Notes: generated by a model not told the origin, from the letters alone. A stretch of 64,000 nucleotides of DNA from Perognathus longimembris pacificus (GCF_023159225.1 NC_063188.1:31865626-31929625); one strand, 5' to 3'; shown: positions 32,400-44,180, numbered from the stretch's first letter. Numbers and translations are program-made.

Positions 32400-33805
32400 G
32401 TTTGGGTGAATCCAAAGCCATATACAACAACAGCGTTAATGGGAGAGAAGGTAGGAAAGCTATGAACAGCCTTGAATACCATGATGGGCAGTTTGTACAT
32501 ACTCACTAGAAAAGAGTGAACCACTCAGGATCTTCAGTCACAAGCTGTGGTTTATACAGATAGCTGGTAGCTATGTTTAGGATAGTTTATAGAGAGACTG
32601 GGTGTGGAATAATTTGTTTGGAAGCTATAGCAACAGTAGGAGAGAAAAAATAGGGAACAAAACTAGGCTAGTGACCCAGGAAACATAAAGGAAGGGAAAT
32701 ATCAACGAAAATAAACACCTACCTATTAAAATCAGTAATTATACAACAAATTTCTATGGCTTACTCTGTTTCCCTCTCCAAGTTTAAAATTTCACACTAT
32801 CAAAAATAGGTTATCATAGAGATTGTTCACATTTATAACTTCAAAGCTAAGTCACAACATGGCCAAATCATTGGAGAGAAAAAATATGTAAGATGTCAAC
32901 ATGAATGTCCACAAGAAAATAGGAATCTGGAGAGAAGGACAGAGGTGGAGAACTATTGGAAGTAAGGGTGGATGTTAAAATCAAAACTCCCTGTACAAAT
33001 CAGAAACTGTATGCAGACATATGGGCTTATGCAATGTAGTAGAAAGAAACATTATGAGAAAATCCAAGGTCAAATAAAAAGAACTTTTGTAAACAAAAGC
33101 AAAAGAAATGTTCCACCCATCCTGAGTAAAGTAAATACTGTATGCACATGCACATTAGTGGGTGGGGCATTAGTACATAATACTTCCAGTCTTTTTGCTC
33201 ACAGTTAATTAATGGTTTGATTTGGGTGTGTTTTTTTATTATTATTAAAAGGGAAAAAAAGGAAGCCAAGCTATTTAGTGATTTAGTGCAATGTTCCCTT
33301 AGTTTTCAGACCATTCTTTCTGTGCTACATAGGGACAATGCGGTTCCCGGAAAACTGTGGGTATCTGTGCTCCACTATGTAGGCCATTTCACAGAATTGT
33401 AAAGAGATGGGACAGGGGGTCTTACAGACAAAGATGTTAAGGTTATTGTTATTCTAAGAGGCTAATCCATATGGCTTTGCTAGGTAAGAGTGAATTTTAT
33501 TCTTAGTTTTGATTCTGTGAAAAAAAATTAGTGTAGGTAAAATAAGCCCTTGGAAGAATTCCAAGATTGGGTTTAAGCTGTTCTCTCCTGTGAGGGAGTA
33601 TCTTTAGGACTAGAGGAAACCCTGTGGATCCCATTCTCCTTGATGGCTTGTTACTATTGCCACTCCACTAAGTACCACTCTACTTTTGCCCGCCATCCAT
33701 TGCCCGCCATCACTACCATGCTATAGTTAGGAGAACCAGAGTGGGAAGGCATTCTTCTGTTCCCCAGATGGTCTGACACACTTTGCAACTGGGTCAGTTG
33801 TTATA
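32400..33805. other. no firm feature
   Basis: 32440-32700 loosely resembles an old L2-linked repeat (CAGCCTTGAATACCATGATG, GGAAGCTATAGCAACAGTAG). The remainder is unique-looking; overlapping frames at 32972-33402 are not coding. Confidence 0.4.
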
Positions 33806-33809
33806 CTCT

Positions 33810-34165
33810 GCACATAGTTTGTCCCCCTCAGAAACTCACATACATATCTGATTGTTGTTACAATGGTGTTTGGAGGTAATGGCCTAGTGATAAATGTTTG
33901 GGTCATGAGGGTCTTCATGAATGGCTCTTCTGGGGATTGTTAGCCATCATGGAACTTTTGGCCCCTTTCCTCCCTTCCACACATGCCTATTTGCTCTTCT
34001 GCCATACTAAAAAAAAAAGCATCATAAGACCTCACCACAGGCCAAGTAGATCTTGCCATCATACTCTTGGATTTGTCAGGCTTGCAATCCATGAGCCAAA
34101 GTAAAGCTCTTTTCTTGATAAAACACCCAGCATTATAAAACACTTCAGTATTATAACAACAAAGA
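33810..34165 (+). mobile_element. MaLR-type LTR
   Basis: TGGTGTTTGGAGGTAATGGC, TTTGGGTCATGAGGGTCTTC, ATGAATGGCTC, CATCATACTCTTGGATTTG, ATCCATGAGCCAAAGTAAAG and CAGTATTATAACAACAAAGA, the order of a MaLR LTR of the ORR1/MLT1 kind. Confidence 0.85.
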
Positions 34166-34239
34166 TGGCCATTAAAAGCCCAAGAAGAAATAAATTACAC
34201 TATGTCACAGTTCCCTCTCTCTCAACAATTAATAGAAAA

Positions 34240-34440
34240 TAACATTTACTTAATGGCTTACCCAATGCCACATGCACTTAACTTACATCATCTTGTTAGG
34301 ACTTTTGTCCTATCCCTGAAAGGCAGGTCTATGATCATATTCTAAACAAGAGAAAAGTCTCTAATGATTTAATATGACTTCTTCAAAGGTACACAGCTAG
34401 CTAGTAAGATCATATGCAGGATTTGAACCCACATATGTCT
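34240..34440 (-). repeat. MIR SINE
   Basis: ACCCAATGCCACATGCACTT, then GTACACAGCTAGCTAGTAAG and ATGCAGGATTTGAACCCACA, reverse-complement MIR. Confidence 0.85.
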
Positions 34441-34444
34441 GGCT

Positions 34445-35010
34445 CTTTCCATGATGCTTCAGTGCCATTAAAATAATTTCTTTTCTGTTTCCTTCTTAGT
34501 GCCTTTGCTACCTTATGGGCAGAGCATATTTTCAGTGCCCCCAGATGATTATAGAACCATTGTTTTCTCTGAGTCCTCTTGCAGATTTCTCTCATCTGGA
34601 GATCTCCATTTCATGTCAGCTACCTTAGCAACTCTAACCTATTTGGGCTAAGAGTACAGCAGCATGAAGTTTCAGATTAAGACCCTATGGTCCTATGAGT
34701 CAGCTCATGTTGACTCTTCTCACTGACATTTCTGGAGGCTGACTAACTTCTTGAAAACTTCTAGTCAGGGATGACTTTATGGGTGAAGAGCCATTTTGCA
34801 CTGGGCCCTGAAAATTATGTAGCAATCCTGCTAACAGTGATGAGAAACTTGTTTGCTCAGAAGGCAGCCCATTACATCTTTGCTTTGCTCTGTCTCTGAG
34901 CAGAGACCATCCTTCTCATGTGAAGTAATGTGTTCATCTGCCATTTCTTCCCATTGACTTCAGAGGCAACTGATCTGGGATTATATACCTATCTCTACAA
35001 CATCCTGACC
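34445..35010. other. no recognised feature
   Basis: Unique-looking sequence. Confidence 0.45.
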
Positions 35011-35014
35011 ATGG

Positions 35015-35160
35015 TTTTACAGTCTCTGAACCTCAATTTTCATATTTCCAAAAATGGGAATTCTATAAGCCTCTTAGGAAGTGTTTTATAAGGATCATGT
35101 GCTAAATGAATGCAGTACACTGTAGGTAGTTAAAGCATAGTAAATCTATTATTATCATTG
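35015..35160 (+). repeat. MIR SINE
   Basis: TCTGAACCTCAATTTTCATA, AAAAATGGGAATTCTATAAG and AAGCATAGTAAATCTATTAT follow the MIR 3' half. Confidence 0.75.
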
Positions 35161-35429
35161 GTAGATGTTGCATGATTACAAGGAACACAAATGAAAGAAA
35201 AGCTTCTGGGTATTTCTTACCACACTGTTCTTCTTTTCCATGTGAACAAAACCTGAGTCAGCCCACTTGGCATTTCACCCCTAAAGTGCTGCAAATCACC
35301 TTCTAAATTAACTTAAAAAGTAATTCTCAGTAGTAAATGTCACATTTCAAAATAAGATTGCTTAGTGTTTTAATTTCCTGTAATATTTGAAACTCATAAT
35401 TTTTATGAGGCAGGCAGTTTCAACTGTTT

Positions 35430-35575
35430 ATTTATATATACACTCATCCATCTATTCAACCAATTTTTTACTGATCTCCTACTATAGGATACATACTGTA
35501 CTTGGTGCTAAGGAGTGATAGATAACACAGACCTGGTTATATCTGTCTAGAAGCTTATTCTTTCCTACATTAGTA
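35430..35575 (-). repeat. L2 LINE 3' end
   Basis: CATCCATCTATTCAACCAAT, TGATCTCCTACTATAGGATA, ACTTGGTGCTAAGGAGTGAT is the reverse complement of the L2 3' end. Confidence 0.75.
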
Positions 35576-35792
35576 GGTGAGGAACCTATATGAAGTCAAA
35601 TGGTTGATAGGAGGAACAGTTAGGGCTAGAGCTATAGTTTATTCATGTTAGTTGCAGTATATATTACACACATTCATTCTGTCTTTAGCTCCCCTGTATC
35701 CAGCATCTTCCTTTCTTCTACTTCCTAATTAGGTGTGAAAAGTTTTGACCTAAAAAATACAAACAAAAAAATAACAACAGAAAATCATTAAG

Positions 35793-36040
35793 CAGGGTAT
35801 GGTGGTACATGCCTAAAAACCCAGTACTTGGAAGGTTAAAGCAGGAGAATTATGAGTACAAAGCCACTCTGAGATACATAGCCAGTGCCAACACAGCCTA
35901 GACTATATAATAAGACCTTGTCTCAAAACATTGAACTAAAAAAAAGTCAAAAATAGGCTGTGAGTGTGGCCCAAGTAACATAGCACTTGCCTAGCATGCA
36001 TAAGGCCCTTAGTTTAATGGCCAGTACCTCTAAAAATGTT
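35793..36040 (+). repeat. B1-dID SINE
   Basis: Near full-length B1 (GTATGGTGGTACATGCCTAA, AGACCTTGTCTCAAAAC) linked by an A-rich spacer to an ID-like part (ACATAGCACTTGCCTAGCAT). The dimer type is known from several squirrel-related and castorimorph rodents. Confidence 0.88.
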
Positions 36041-36399
36041 GAAAAAGTATCAAAAGCAATATTAAAGGATCTTAAATATGCTAATATGATGATTCTTCCA
36101 AAATGCCACATTGTTTTTGTCATTCTAGCTTGAGTCATATAATTTCATGGGTCAGGTGATGCAACATCAAATCACCCTAGCTTCCCTGTTTGCTGAGCTG
36201 CACTACTTGTCTTGTAGCCTGTCCAGTAACCCAGAAGCAAGAGGACTAGTGGCTATATCACTTCACCAGTCTCCCTATTCCTTCTTGGGTTACTTACCCT
36301 TTCAATGGCAGACCAGAAAATGCAATTTTCTTTTTAAGAGACTGAAGCAGCTCCTAATTGCCTATGTTTAGTAACTAGTCCAACATTCTGCCTGGATGT
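36041..36399. other. no recognised feature
   Basis: Unique-looking sequence; could be distal L2 but I cannot align it. Confidence 0.35.
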
Positions 36400-36700
36400 T
36401 AGACTCTATCTTTGTGTGTTATCCTCTTTGAACTCTGTCCCCTTACTCTTCCATTCTCCTTTCTTGTCCTAAGGGCTGTTCATGCATCTGATCACTCTTC
36501 TTACCTCTACCCCACAAACCCAGAAGGTACCCTTTGCTTCTTCCACCGAATATAACTCCTACTCAGCCTACAGCCTACTTCCTTTATGAAACCTTCTTTA
36601 ATGGTTCCTGCCCTCAATGACCTCACCAATATCTGGGTAATTCTATGTCTCTGTATTTTATCTTTTAATTGCCCAAGTACATGCTAAAGATAACTTCATT
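36400..36700 (+). repeat. L2 LINE fragment
   Basis: CCTACTTCCTTTATGAAACC, TTCTTTAATGGTTCCTGCCC and CTATGTCTCTGTATTTTATC fit the L2 ORF end and 3' UTR. Confidence 0.65.
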
Positions 36701-36979
36701 TGACAACCCTTCATTTGAAAAAGTCCTGGGGATTTTAATTGGCCTCATGTTCAATATGAATCAATAATGGTGATGTAGTTGCAAATATATAACAATGGAT
36801 AACTGGGGGATGCGGTCACAGGCTGTACTTGAAGAAATATAAGCTTTCGTTGAGAGAAATACTACTGGCCTACTTAATTTACTCACTCTTTTGCTTAAAA
36901 CCATCCATTATTCTTAATGTATAGATACTTTGGCTCAGACATTTGGCAATCAGTAATCTGCCCTACAAAAATAGCCTTG

Positions 36980-38270
36980 TAACATTGTCTCCAGTAGGTT
37001 TCAAGATTTTCCCTTTATTATTGATGTTCTACAGTTTCGCCATGATGCATCTGCAGGGAATCAATTTGGCTTTATTTATTCTGCTTAGGTCCAGGTACAT
37101 GATTTTATCCTGAAGCTTCATGTTTCATTTCTGGAAAATTCTCAGCCAATTCTCTTTAAATATTACCTCTTCACCCAGATACTTGCTTCTTTTCCTTCTG
37201 CCTTTAGCTGCTGCAAGTTGACACCTAGTATGGAATCACTCCTGATGGGATGGGTAACATCATTTGTAGGGCTTGATGCAATATAAAAAATGGAGGCCCC
37301 TTTTCAAAAATCAACTATTTCTTTTCCCCTTTTCTCTTTTTATTGACTAAATTACATGTACAACACACATATAATGTATTTTGACTGTATCTACCTCATC
37401 TGTATTACTCTTTCCTTCTTTCTCCCCACTTCTTTTTTTAAAAAAACAGTAACAGATTTCTAAACAGCACCAACAGAACATGAAACTACATACAGATCTC
37501 TTCCAAATTCAGGACTCTCTATGGCCAGCTGCCTCTCTCCATATTTTAGCTCTTCTCACACATCTCCCCCCAAATCCTGGGGATCGAGGATCTGATAAAG
37601 CGATACTGTCTTGGAAATAGGAGACTCTGAGGAGCTATACTGTCCATCTTTGGTTCTGATCTCAATTTTTATTTACTGTCTACATCAGCCTCTGGATGGA
37701 GAGGAATCATGTCTGCTTGTGCTAATCATATAAGAACTTCTACTTAAAGAGCACAATGCTCATATCTATTTTACCCAGGATGTTAGGCAAGGTAAAAGTA
37801 AACTACTTTTTTAGAAAGGAGTGGGAAAAACAAATATATATACATATATATAATTAATTTCAATTTTAAAAATAACCTCTTCTTATATTTTTCTTCTTGA
37901 CCTTCTATTAGATATGGAGATTATTGATATCTTTCATTAATTCTCTTATATTTAGTATTTTTATAATATTGTAGTAATTCTATGATCTCAGTTCAATTTG
38001 TTATTTTATACTTTTCTTCTTACCCATAAAACTATCAGCTACCATTTAAAACATTTTAGTGAAATTAGTACCAAATTTTTTCCAGTGCATCCCATATTTC
38101 TTATATTCTTCATTTCTAGAATGTTTCTTTGGCATACACACACATACACGTGTCATGCTCTTACTTTAGGTACTATGTTCCATTTCATGTCTTCAAATCT
38201 TTAAACTTAAAATCCTTTCAGAGTGCTCTACTACTGGTGGTTCTTTAGAAATAAAAAATGTTAAAATACA
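36980..38270. mobile_element. ancient L1M fragment(s), orientation unsure
   Basis: TGATGTTCTACAGTTTCGCC, TCTGGAAAATTCTCAGCCAA and CTTTAAATATTACCTCTTCA are typical of an old L1M region. 37310-37450 looks like a separate minus-strand rodent L1 3' end. AT-rich, no open frame. A (TA)n-like patch is at 37828-37852. Confidence 0.5.
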
Positions 38271-38281
38271 TATATATTTTA

Positions 38282-38795
38282 GCTGTGTGTTTGTGGCCCA
38301 AGCCTATAATCCTAGCTACTCAGGAGGCTGAGATCTGAGGATTGTGGTTTGAAACCAGCCCAGGCAGAAAAATCCATGAGACTCTTTTTTTTTGGATTTG
38401 TTTTATTTCTTTTTTTTAAATATATATTTTTTTATTATCAAACTGAATTACAGAGAGGTTACAGTTTCATACATTAGGCATTGGATACATTTCTTGTACT
38501 GTTTGTTAACTCGTCCCTCATTCCCCCTCCCCTCTCCCCCTTTCCCTTCCCCCCCCCATGAATTTTTCAGTTCATTTACACCAAAGAGTTTTGCAAGTAT
38601 TGCTTTTGTAATTGTTTGTCTTTTTTTACCCTGTGTCTCTCGATTTGAGACTCTTATCTCCAATTAACCAGTAAAAAAAAAAAAAGCCAGAAGTAGAGGT
38701 GTTATTCAAGAAGAGTCTAGCCTTGAGCAAAAAAAAGCTAAGCAAGAGCACAAAGTCCTGAGTTAAAGACCAAGTACTGGCACAAAAAAAATATT
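38282..38795 (+). repeat. B1-Geo SINE split by an L1 tail
   Basis: 38282-38386 has the B1 half (CCTATAATCCTAGCTACTCA) and 38646-38795 the Geo half (CAGAAGTAGAGGTGTTATTC...). The halves join at TGAGACTCTT, which is duplicated around the inserted L1. Confidence 0.9.
38387..38645 (-). mobile_element. L1 3' UTR insertion, short, inside B1-Geo
   Basis: 259 bp of reverse-complement L1 3' UTR including the C-rich tract (38523-38558). TSD TGAGACTCTT at 38377-38386 and 38646-38655. Two T-runs at the left flank GGATTTGTTTTATTTC, so 16 nt lie between two A tails on the element strand. Confidence 0.92.
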
Positions 38796-39310
38796 TTATT
38801 GTCTCTAAATAGTTAAACAAAGGAGTTTCAATCAATATGTCAATTTATGGGTATAATGCATCACGATCAGTGTCACTTCATTATTCTATCTATATCTAGC
38901 TATCCCCACCTCACTCATCCCCTTGGTTGAATTCTTGCATTCTTTGTACATGTTAAGTAGCTTGGATTATAGTGAGATCCTCATATAATTTTCCACTGGT
39001 GTCTAAGAGCTTTTCTTGGTCATAGCTGTCTCATGTGATGACTGTTCTAAGAGAACTTGATTCTGAGTTTTATGAGAGGCCCTATACAAACATTTTCCCT
39101 TTCTTCAGCCAGAGTTCTATGATATTTCCAGCTCTGGACCAGTTTTGATGTCAAGTTCTGAGTTTAGGATATCTGCCTTTTATTTCTACTATGAATTTGG
39201 GCCCTTCCCTAGTGTTTAACTCAAGTTTAGAGTTCTAAACTCTGTGTGGATGAGTGTATCTTTCCATCTTAAGGCAAGTGTCATACTTCCTGTTTGTAGA
39301 GAATGTAGCA
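38796..39310. other. no recognised feature
   Basis: Unique-looking sequence. Confidence 0.45.
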
Positions 39311-39314
39311 TGTT

Positions 39315-39525
39315 TGTAAAGAGCATGGATGTTGGTGTCAAGATATCTGTATCTGAATCTTACATCTTTCAGTCCCTAGCTGTGTGAACTTAAGTTACTT
39401 AAACATTTTATTCTCTGTGTGTAAGATAAAACAAAATAGTAGTTACTTCATGAGGTTTTGTAATAACTAACTAAATAAATTGATAGCACATAGTGAGTAC
39501 TAAATTATATTGTTATTATTGTACC
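39315..39525 (+). repeat. MIR SINE, near full length
   Basis: AGAGCATGGATGTTGGTGTC, TCCCTAGCTGTGTGAACTTA, TCATGAGGTTTTGTAATAAC and TAGCACATAGTGAGTACTAA in MIR order. Confidence 0.93.
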
Positions 39526-40006
39526 CCTGGCTATTTGGATAATCTGGTTTCAATTCATATATAGGACAGCTCTCTTCCCTTAGTTGTTTGGTAGAATTCC
39601 AAGCCCTGTAAGGAACTTCAAACTTCAGCCCATTTTCCTTTTGATTGGTATAACTTTGATTCATGCTACTTACTGTGATTATAAGCTTCCTTTTCTTTCT
39701 TGAGCATGGAGGTGTTCCTTTTTTACTTCTTGAGTTAAGCCATACCATACATTTTTGTTATTAAATCTGATCCATTCTATCTCTGTTTTAAGTTGCACTG
39801 CTTATAATGGCAGAAAATAATAGATAACTTGACTTTTTTAAATAGAGGACTAAAGTATAATACATCCATCAAATGGAATATGATGGAGTCATGCAACATT
39901 ATAAAATGGAAATGTATATCTGTACACCTTGATACAAAAAGTAGCTGTGTTGTTAAATAACAAAGCAAGAAGGAGAAAAATATATGGCTCTATATTCTGT
40001 ATAATA

Positions 40007-40430
40007 ATTTTTTGCCAGTCCTGGGACTTGAGCTCATGGCCTAGGCCCTTTCCCTGAGTATTTTGCTCAAGGCTAACATTTTTTTTTTTTTGGCCAGTCC
40101 TGGGCCTTGGACTCAGGGCCTGAGCACTGTCCCTGGCTTCTTCCCACTCAAGGCTAGCACTCAGCCACTTGAGCCACAGCGCCGCTTCTGGCCGTTTTCT
40201 GTATATGTGGTGCTGGGGAATCAAACCTAGGGCCTCGTGTATCCGAGGCAGGCACTCTTGCCACTAGGCTATATCCCCAGCCCTCAAGGATAACATTTTA
40301 ACACTTGAGCCGCAGCATAATTTCTGCTCTTTTGATAGTTAATTGGAGATAAGAGTCTCATGGACTTTTCTGAGAGACTCAGCCTCCTGAGTAGCTAGGA
40401 ATATAGGCATGCGTCACTGATGGCTGTCTA
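40007..40430 (-). repeat. B1-Geo SINE split by IDL-Geo
   Basis: 40007-40082 carries the Geo end and 40283-40430 the rest of Geo plus B1 (CTCAGCCTCCTGAGTAGCTA). It reads through once the inserted IDL-Geo is removed. Confidence 0.9.
40083..40282 (-). mobile_element. IDL-Geo SINE, young copy nested in B1-Geo
   Basis: T-run, GGCCAGTCCTGGGCCTTGG, CAGCGCCGCTTCTGGCC, and the ID-like end AGGCTATATCCCCAGCC. TSD CTCAAGGCTAACATTTT (40066-40082) versus CTCAAGGATAACATTTT (40283-40299), 16/17. Confidence 0.94.
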
Positions 40431-40660
40431 CTTTAGATTATTTTTTAAGTAATTTGGTTACTTTAAATATCAAACAATTCTGAAAATGCTATGTGGAAAA
40501 TGAACTGGGTATCTGTGGGTGGGGATGGGAAGGAAAAACTAGGAGACAGTGAAGTAAAGGGAGACAAAATTGTACTCATTAATTACCTGATTCATGTATC
40601 TATAACCTCTCTATCAAATCATCTGAAATAACAATAAAAATAGAAAAATAAATACTCTTC

Positions 40661-41305
40661 CTCTGATTTTATACACTCTCAAATTTGCCAAGTATATGAC
40701 TGACTATGACCTGAAAAAGAAGAAGTTCAAGATGTAAACACAGAGTACTGTTCTCCCAAAGGTGGGGACATATCTGACTTTCTCCAAGGGAAAGGCACTG
40801 GAGAATCGTCACAACAATACTGGGGCCTGAACAATGTGTAGAATACGCTAAGTAGACAAAGGTGGGGAAGGCATTAACAATCAAAGATCTAGTAGGTAAG
40901 AACTCAGCAGAACAACAGAGGGGTGGTTAATGAGGAAACTGTATCCAACAGTGAACATGATTTAAGAAAATCTCACAGCATACTAAAGAGACCTTATCAT
41001 TTTGAAATCTGAAGATTCAAGGGAAGAAACCAGTGATCAAAACACAAAGAGTAGCCATAACTAAAAGATGGCTGCCAAAAAAGTGTGTGTCCCTGGCAGA
41101 CATTTCTAGAAGGAATCAGACAAGCTGTAGACAATCCACAGAGAGGGTGTCAGGAAAATGCATACCTAATTTTATTATGTCTCTAATCTACGGTTGTCTG
41201 CTAGTGCCCTCCTTTGATCTTATCCAACATGGATCCAGAGGACATGGAAGCCAGTTATTACAGTCCATGAAAGTCAACTTTGGAGATACAGAAATCAGGT
41301 AGAAA
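40661..41305. other. no recognised feature
   Basis: Unique-looking. The 41033-41302 frame lies partly in old L1-like sequence and is not called. Confidence 0.4.
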
Positions 41306-41309
41306 GTGT

Positions 41310-41412
41310 AAAAACAGATCAGTAGAGAGGTATATGGGAACTCTCAGTATGTTTTTCTTAATTTTCCTGTGACCTAAAACTACTCTAAAAATAAAGTCTA
41401 TTTTTAAAAAGT
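41310..41412 (+). mobile_element. ancient L1M 3' terminus
   Basis: GTATATGGGAACTCTCAGTA, TTCCTGTGACCTAAAACTAC and TCTAAAAATAAAGTCTATTT reproduce the typical L1M 3' end. Confidence 0.8.
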
Positions 41413-41714
41413 GAATCTAGAGGGGCAAATATAAAATACTCCACATAGCATTTCATGCAGAGAAAGTCATATGTAAAAATCAGGGTAGTAAGACTCATAA
41501 AGGGGTACTATGAGAAGCAGGGACTAGTTTAGTGTAACTAAGTTGGAACACAAAGGTAAAGTGATAAAGTACAGAAAATGTGAAAGAATACTGACCAACT
41601 ATGACTTCCAGCTTTTCAGATTCATAAGCTGCCACTCTATAGACCAAAATTGATGTGAAAATATTAATAAGGTATATGCATGTGTGTTATACATGGATTT
41701 GAATGTGAACACCT

Positions 41715-41935
41715 TTTGTGAGGTATTGGGGATTGAACTCAAGGCTTCATAAGTTTGAACTCCTAAGACCTTCATTACATAGGCAAATACTCAGCAATTG
41801 AGCCATGCCTCCAGTCCTTCGTGCTTTCATTATTTTTCAGGTAAATTCTAATTCTTTTTGACCAGGCCTACCTCGAACACAGTTCTCCTACTTACGTGCC
41901 CTATTGTAACAGGGATAACAGACATGTGAAAATAT
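41715..41935 (-). repeat. B1-dID SINE
   Basis: GTATTGGGGATTGAACTCAA and ATACTCAGCAATTGAGCCAT (ID part), then GACCAGGCCTACCTCGAACA and GGGATAACAGACATG (B1 part), reverse complement. Confidence 0.8.
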
Positions 41936-42159
41936 TCATTGTACATAGTCCAGGTGCCAGACTGACAGAACTCTTCCAAACAGCAGAATTAAAGCCAAGG
42001 CATAGAAGTTTTAGGAAGGAAGATTCAGACTCAGAATGGTGATTCATTACCATTTTGGATCTCAGATCATTTTGAATCTGATGAAAGATCTGGGGACACT
42101 CTGGTTAAAAAAAAAAGCCCAAAGAAATTAAAACTCTTTGCTTTAAGATGGCCTTGCAT

Positions 42160-42478
42160 GCTCAAAGGTTCCATACCCACAGATTCATCTCACTGCAGAT
42201 TCAAAGTACTTATTAAAATGTGTCTGACTTGAACATATACAGACTTTTACTTGTCATTGTTCCTTATTCAATGTAGTATAACAACTATATAGCATTTATA
42301 TTGTATAGAATTTATTTTGTAATAGGAATTATAAGCAATGTAGATGATTTGAAGGATAGAAGGAGTCCATAGGCAAATACTACATCAGTTACCATAGGAG
42401 TTAGAGCATCTGCGGATTTCTATTTCCATAGAGGGTCCTGGAAGCAGTACCCTGCAGATACCAAGAGATGACTACATA
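42160..42478 (+). mobile_element. MER2 (Tigger-type) DNA transposon fossil
   Basis: GTGTCTGACTTGAACATATA, AGTATAACAACTATATAGCA, AGGAATTATAAGCAATGTAG, AGATGATTTGAAGGATAGAA, ACTACATCAGTTACCATAGG and AGAGCATCTGCGGATTTCTA all fall in MER2 order to the 3' terminal repeat at 42420-42478. Non-autonomous. Confidence 0.93.
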
Positions 42479-42789
42479 TGCACATAAATATCAATATGCA
42501 AGAATATCGGTACACATACTCCAGGAAAAGAATGAAGTCCATACATGAAAAACCCTTAAAAATATACGAGCCATATAGTGGGTAATTATGTAACCATTGT
42601 AAAGGATATAATAGAATCAAGTGAGAAAAGAAAGGTCCAAAATAGTATGGATAGTTAAAAATTATTCACACCAATTTATGTATAATATATAGGTTGTCTC
42701 TAGATAAATATACAATATGGCTGGAGCAGAGGGAAATTCTTTACTTTGAGTGCAATAAGATAGCTCTGGCTACAGAGGAATTGGACTGC

Positions 42790-42875
42790 GAGTAAAGATG
42801 AAGGGTGGAGCACTTGAGTTGCATGTGCAAGGTCCTGGGTTCTACCTAAGTCATATCCTCCTTCAAAAGAGCAGA
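42790..42875 (+). repeat. ID-like SINE
   Basis: GGAGCACTTGAGTTGCATGT and AGGTCCTGGGTTCTACCTAA resemble an ID core. Diverged. Confidence 0.6.
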
Positions 42876-43147
42876 AGAGCAATAAGATCTGATTTATTTT
42901 TCTAAAAACTTTGTGCGATAATGCTAGCTTAAGAAAAGGAGAGTATTTTGGAATAGGGTGATGGCAGGCAGAACTGATATATTTTCACTACTTGAATATT
43001 TGCTGGTTTGTATTGTATACCTGTAATTCCTATTAAAATATTATGCAAAAAAGGCCCTTGGAAAAGGTCTTTCAAGGAATTAAACAGCTCAAATTGTGGA
43101 GCACATTACTTAAGACTGTACAGATGTCTTCATATAAAAACACAAAG

Positions 43148-43370
43148 AGAAGCTAGGTACCGAAGTCTCAGGCCTGCAATCCTAGCTACTTAGGAGACTG
43201 ATGTCAGAAGATCATAGCTTGAAGCCACCTTGGGCAGAAAGGTTGTGAGTCTCTTATCTCTAATTTACCATAAAAAAGTTGGAGGTGTGGCTGAAGTGGT
43301 TGAGCACCAATCTGGAATGAAAAGTTAAGCAAGAACATGAGGCCCTGAAGTCAAGCCCCAGTACAGGCAT
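43148..43370 (+). repeat. B1-Geo SINE
   Basis: TCTCAGGCCTGCAATCCTAG, GAGTCTCTTATCTCTAATTT, AGTGGTTGAGCACCAATCTG and AAGTCAAGCCCCAGTACAGG. Confidence 0.9.
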
Positions 43371-43382
43371 GACAGAGAGAGG

Positions 43383-43414
<32 letters not shown>

Positions 43415-43440
43415 GAGACACACACAGACAAGGAGACAGA
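43371..43440. repeat. (GAGA)/(GACA)n simple repeat
   Basis: Mixed GA and GACA units forming the SINE tail. Confidence 0.9.
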
Positions 43441-43483
43441 GTTCTGTACTAAGAAGGAAGTTAATTTAGATGATAAGGGAGTT

Positions 43484-43649
43484 CTGAATCTACCTGAAGA
43501 TATAAGGAATCTCAGAACTCATATTACACTTAAAACCATTCTTTGTTTCTTTAACAGATATTTACCCTGAATCTACCTGAAGATATAAGGAATCTCAGAA
43601 CTCATATTACACTTAAAACCATTCTTTGTTTCTTTAACAGATATTTACC
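43484..43649. repeat. perfect 83-bp tandem duplication
   Basis: 43484-43566 and 43567-43649 are identical over all 83 bases by direct comparison. The unit starts CTGAATCTACCTGAAGATAT and ends AACAGATATTTACC. There is no A tail or SINE at the junction. Confidence 0.97.
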
Positions 43650-44180
43650 CAGCACCTATTATGTGCCCAACACCTTAGATCTTGAGGATGTTGGAGTGAC
43701 AAAACAAAATCCTGCCTCCCTGAATCTTAGTTTTTAATAGAAATTGACAGTAAGCAAATAAAGTAAATATTACCTATCTGGAAAGAAGTGCTATAGAGGA
43801 AAATAAAGATCTGGGAAAAGTGTAAAAAAGCATGTCAAGAGTGGCAATTTTAAAATAGGGCATTCAAAGAATCACCAGTGGTATAGTATCATTTGTATAG
43901 AGATCTTAGGGAAGCAATTGAGTAAACATATGGCTATGTGGACAAAAAAAAGAACATTCTAGTTACTGTGAACCACAAAGGTCCTCTGGGAGTCTTCTCA
44001 GCATGTCTGAGGAACAGCAAGTAGGCCATATGGCTAGGGCTGAGTGAATCAAAGGGGTAAGCAGTAAGCGATGAGGTCAAAGAGATAGTGGGGGAAGAAA
44101 GCAGAGCATTTGTAATCTGCCAGTCACTCTGAGAACTTTGGCTTTCACTATGAGCAATCTAAAACCCATCACGGGTTTTG
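43630..44180 (-). repeat. L2-linked ancient repeat
   Basis: CAGCACCTATTATGTGCCCA and GAGTGACAAAACAAAATCCT are the L2 3' end in reverse; purine-rich GAAGTGCTATAGAGGAAAAT, AGGAACAGCAAGTAGGCCAT and TTTGCACCAGAAAGAAGTAA follow as expected for a long old copy. The tandem duplication overlaps its first bases. Confidence 0.55.

Larger units (their letters stand above)
39790..40660 (+). mobile_element. ancient L1M 3' region, interrupted by SINEs
   Basis: 39790-40006 (CAAATGGAATATGATGGAGT, AACAAAGCAAGAAGGAGAAA) and 40435-40660 (ATCTGTGGGTGGGGATGGGA...) look like one old L1M 3' part split by the SINE cluster at 40007-40430. Confidence 0.55.

Noticed and set aside
43371..43440. Possible satellite or CRISPR-like array
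   Set aside because: It is a plain GA/GACA simple repeat on a SINE tail; no spacers.
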